Shown: positions 12,681-13,305 of the stretch, piece by piece
Position numbering within the stretch: the first letter of the stretch is position 1
Layout of the letters: each line of letters starts with the position of its first letter
DNA from: CAG-791 sp045130475
GTDB lineage: Bacteria > Bacillota > Clostridia > Lachnospirales > Lachnospiraceae
Assembly (NCBI GenBank): GCA_045130475.1
Contig: JBGUPU010000064.1
Span: 1 to 13,305, forward strand
Length of the DNA stretch: 13,305 nucleotides
Direction of reading: 5' to 3'
Translations under genes and position numbers: made by a program
Notes under the pieces: model-generated
Told to the model about the DNA's origin: nothing
Seen by the model: only the letters and a program-made list of their open reading frames with translations
Databases searched by the model: none

Positions 12681-12704
12681 GGAGAAACCCTGCGGGCTTT
12701 CTCC
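12681..12704. repeat. Hairpin without T-tract
   Basis: GGAGAAACCC (12681-12690) pairs with GGG and TTTCTCC (12694-12704) around a TGC loop, with one bulged C. It is the third of five consecutive hairpins between prfA and the next gene and has no terminator-like tail. Confidence 0.65.
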
Positions 12705-12713
12705 TCTGGGGCG

Positions 12714-12741
12714 CGGCGCAAAAAGCATGCGCCGGCTTTTT
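12714..12741 (+). terminator. Second intrinsic terminator-like hairpin before ppx
   Basis: CGGCGCA (12714-12720) pairs with TGCGCCG (12728-12734) over a seven-base loop. After one C comes a five-T tract (12737-12741). Confidence 0.65.
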
Positions 12742-12759
12742 AGGGAAAAACTTCAAAAA

Positions 12760-12777
12760 CGGCTGATGCCGATTTTT
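12760..12777. repeat. Small hairpin flanked by A and T tracts
   Basis: CGGC-TGAT-GCCG (12760-12771) is flanked by five A on the left and A plus five T on the right, so it could act weakly in both directions. It lies about 40 bp before the start of the phosphatase gene. Confidence 0.45.
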
Positions 12778-12815
12778 AAAATAACGGCAATACTATAGAC
12801 ACGAGGGGGAACAAG

Positions 12816-13305
12816 ATGGCTAATTTATTCGGCGCGATCGATGTCGGAAGCCACGAGATGGAGCTCAAGATTTTTGAACTGTCCAAGAAGAACGGCATCC
12901 GTCAGATTGATGATGTCATTCATCTGATCGATCTGGGAACAGACACCTATAATGACGGGAAGATCAGCTTTGTGCATGTGGCGGAGATCAAGAGAATCCT
13001 TCTGGACTTTCGGAGGATCATGGACAGTTATGGCGTCACGAACTGCCAGGCCTATGCGACCAGTGCTTTCCGGGATATGGAAAACGCGACGGTGGTCCTG
13101 CGTCAGATTGAGCAGGAGACAGGCATCCATGTTGAGATCCTTGCCAATTCGGAGCAGCGATTCCTTGACTACAAGTCCATTGCGTCAAAAGGCGAGGACT
13201 TTAACTGCGTCATCCAAAAGGGGACCGCGATCGTTGATGTCGGCGGCGGCAGTATCCAGATCTCTCTGTTTGCAAAGGACCGCCTTGTCCTGACCCAGAA
13301 TATAC
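12816..13305 (+). CDS. Ppx/GppA phosphatase family protein (5' part, cut by window end)
   Basis: Only the first 163 codons are present; the frame is open to the last base. Ppx/GppA enzymes have an ASKHA fold and hydrolyse polyphosphate or convert pppGpp to ppGpp. Visible are AIDVGSHEMELKIFEL (7-22, the first phosphate loop, usually DxGSNxxRL), ATSAFRDMENA (81-91), EILANSEQRFL (107-117) in place of the usual SGEEEA block, and IVDVGGGSIQISLF (139-152, second phosphate loop). H and E at positions 13 and 16 of the loop replace the common N and R. This is probably a clostridial subgroup trait. The ATG has GAGGGG upstream at 12803-12809. Whether the substrate is polyphosphate or pppGpp cannot be told from this part. 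No clear own promoter was found. Confidence 0.88.
   Translation, partial: MANLFGAIDVGSHEMELKIFELSKKNGIRQIDDVIHLIDLGTDTYNDGKISFVHVAEIKRILLDFRRIMDSYGVTNCQAYATSAFRDMENATVVLRQIEQETGIHVEILANSEQRFLDYKSIASKGEDFNCVIQKGTAIVDVGGGSIQISLFAKDRLVLTQNI

Overview
The window reads as a piece of a Gram-positive Clostridia chromosome, most likely from the Lachnospiraceae. This is inferred from protein wording (RpmE, YqhQ/DUF1385, Ppx/GppA and P1-peptidase variants), from the rpmE - DUF1385 - prmC - prfA gene order common in Firmicutes, from purine-rich Shine-Dalgarno sites, and from TTG starts. No rRNA, tRNA, CRISPR array, transposase or phage structural gene was seen. There are ten complete protein genes and one cut by the right edge.

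Left part (1-3603, + strand). coaBC and coaX encode a bifunctional enzyme and a type III pantothenate kinase of coenzyme A synthesis. They are followed by an S58 (P1/DmpA-like) Ntn peptidase. The two gaps between these genes are filled by short tandem duplications (21 bp x 2 and about 17 bp x 5). coaX and the peptidase both appear to start at TTG codons with good Shine-Dalgarno sites. A strong 13-bp hairpin closes the region and lies between convergent genes.

Middle part (3698-8619). A membrane-anchored CotH-type kinase-fold protein (- strand) and a large polytopic membrane protein with features reminiscent of GT-C glycosyltransferases (+ strand) are divergently transcribed from a 270-bp region. 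That region shows two facing promoters with perfect TATAAT boxes and a 9-bp-arm palindrome in the cotH leader. Next comes a stand-alone FRG-domain gene (- strand). These are the accessory-looking genes of the window. The CotH and membrane-protein pair suggests cell-surface work, and the FRG gene has no firm function.

Right part (8830-12777, + strand). A good promoter (TTGCAC, 17 nt, TATAAT) precedes a leader of about 205 nt, then rpmE (zinc-type L31), an intrinsic terminator, DUF1385/yqhQ, prmC and prfA. PrmC methylates the GGQ glutamine of the release factor encoded by the next gene, so this is a translation cluster. After prfA come five hairpins in about 180 bp. The first is a perfect 17-bp stem that contains the prfA stop codon, and two others have T-tracts typical of terminators. 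The start of a Ppx/GppA phosphatase gene runs off the right end.

All assignments rest on motif reading by eye. The CoA, translation and FRG calls are secure at family level. The substrates of the P1 peptidase, CotH protein, membrane protein and FRG protein are not known from this sequence.
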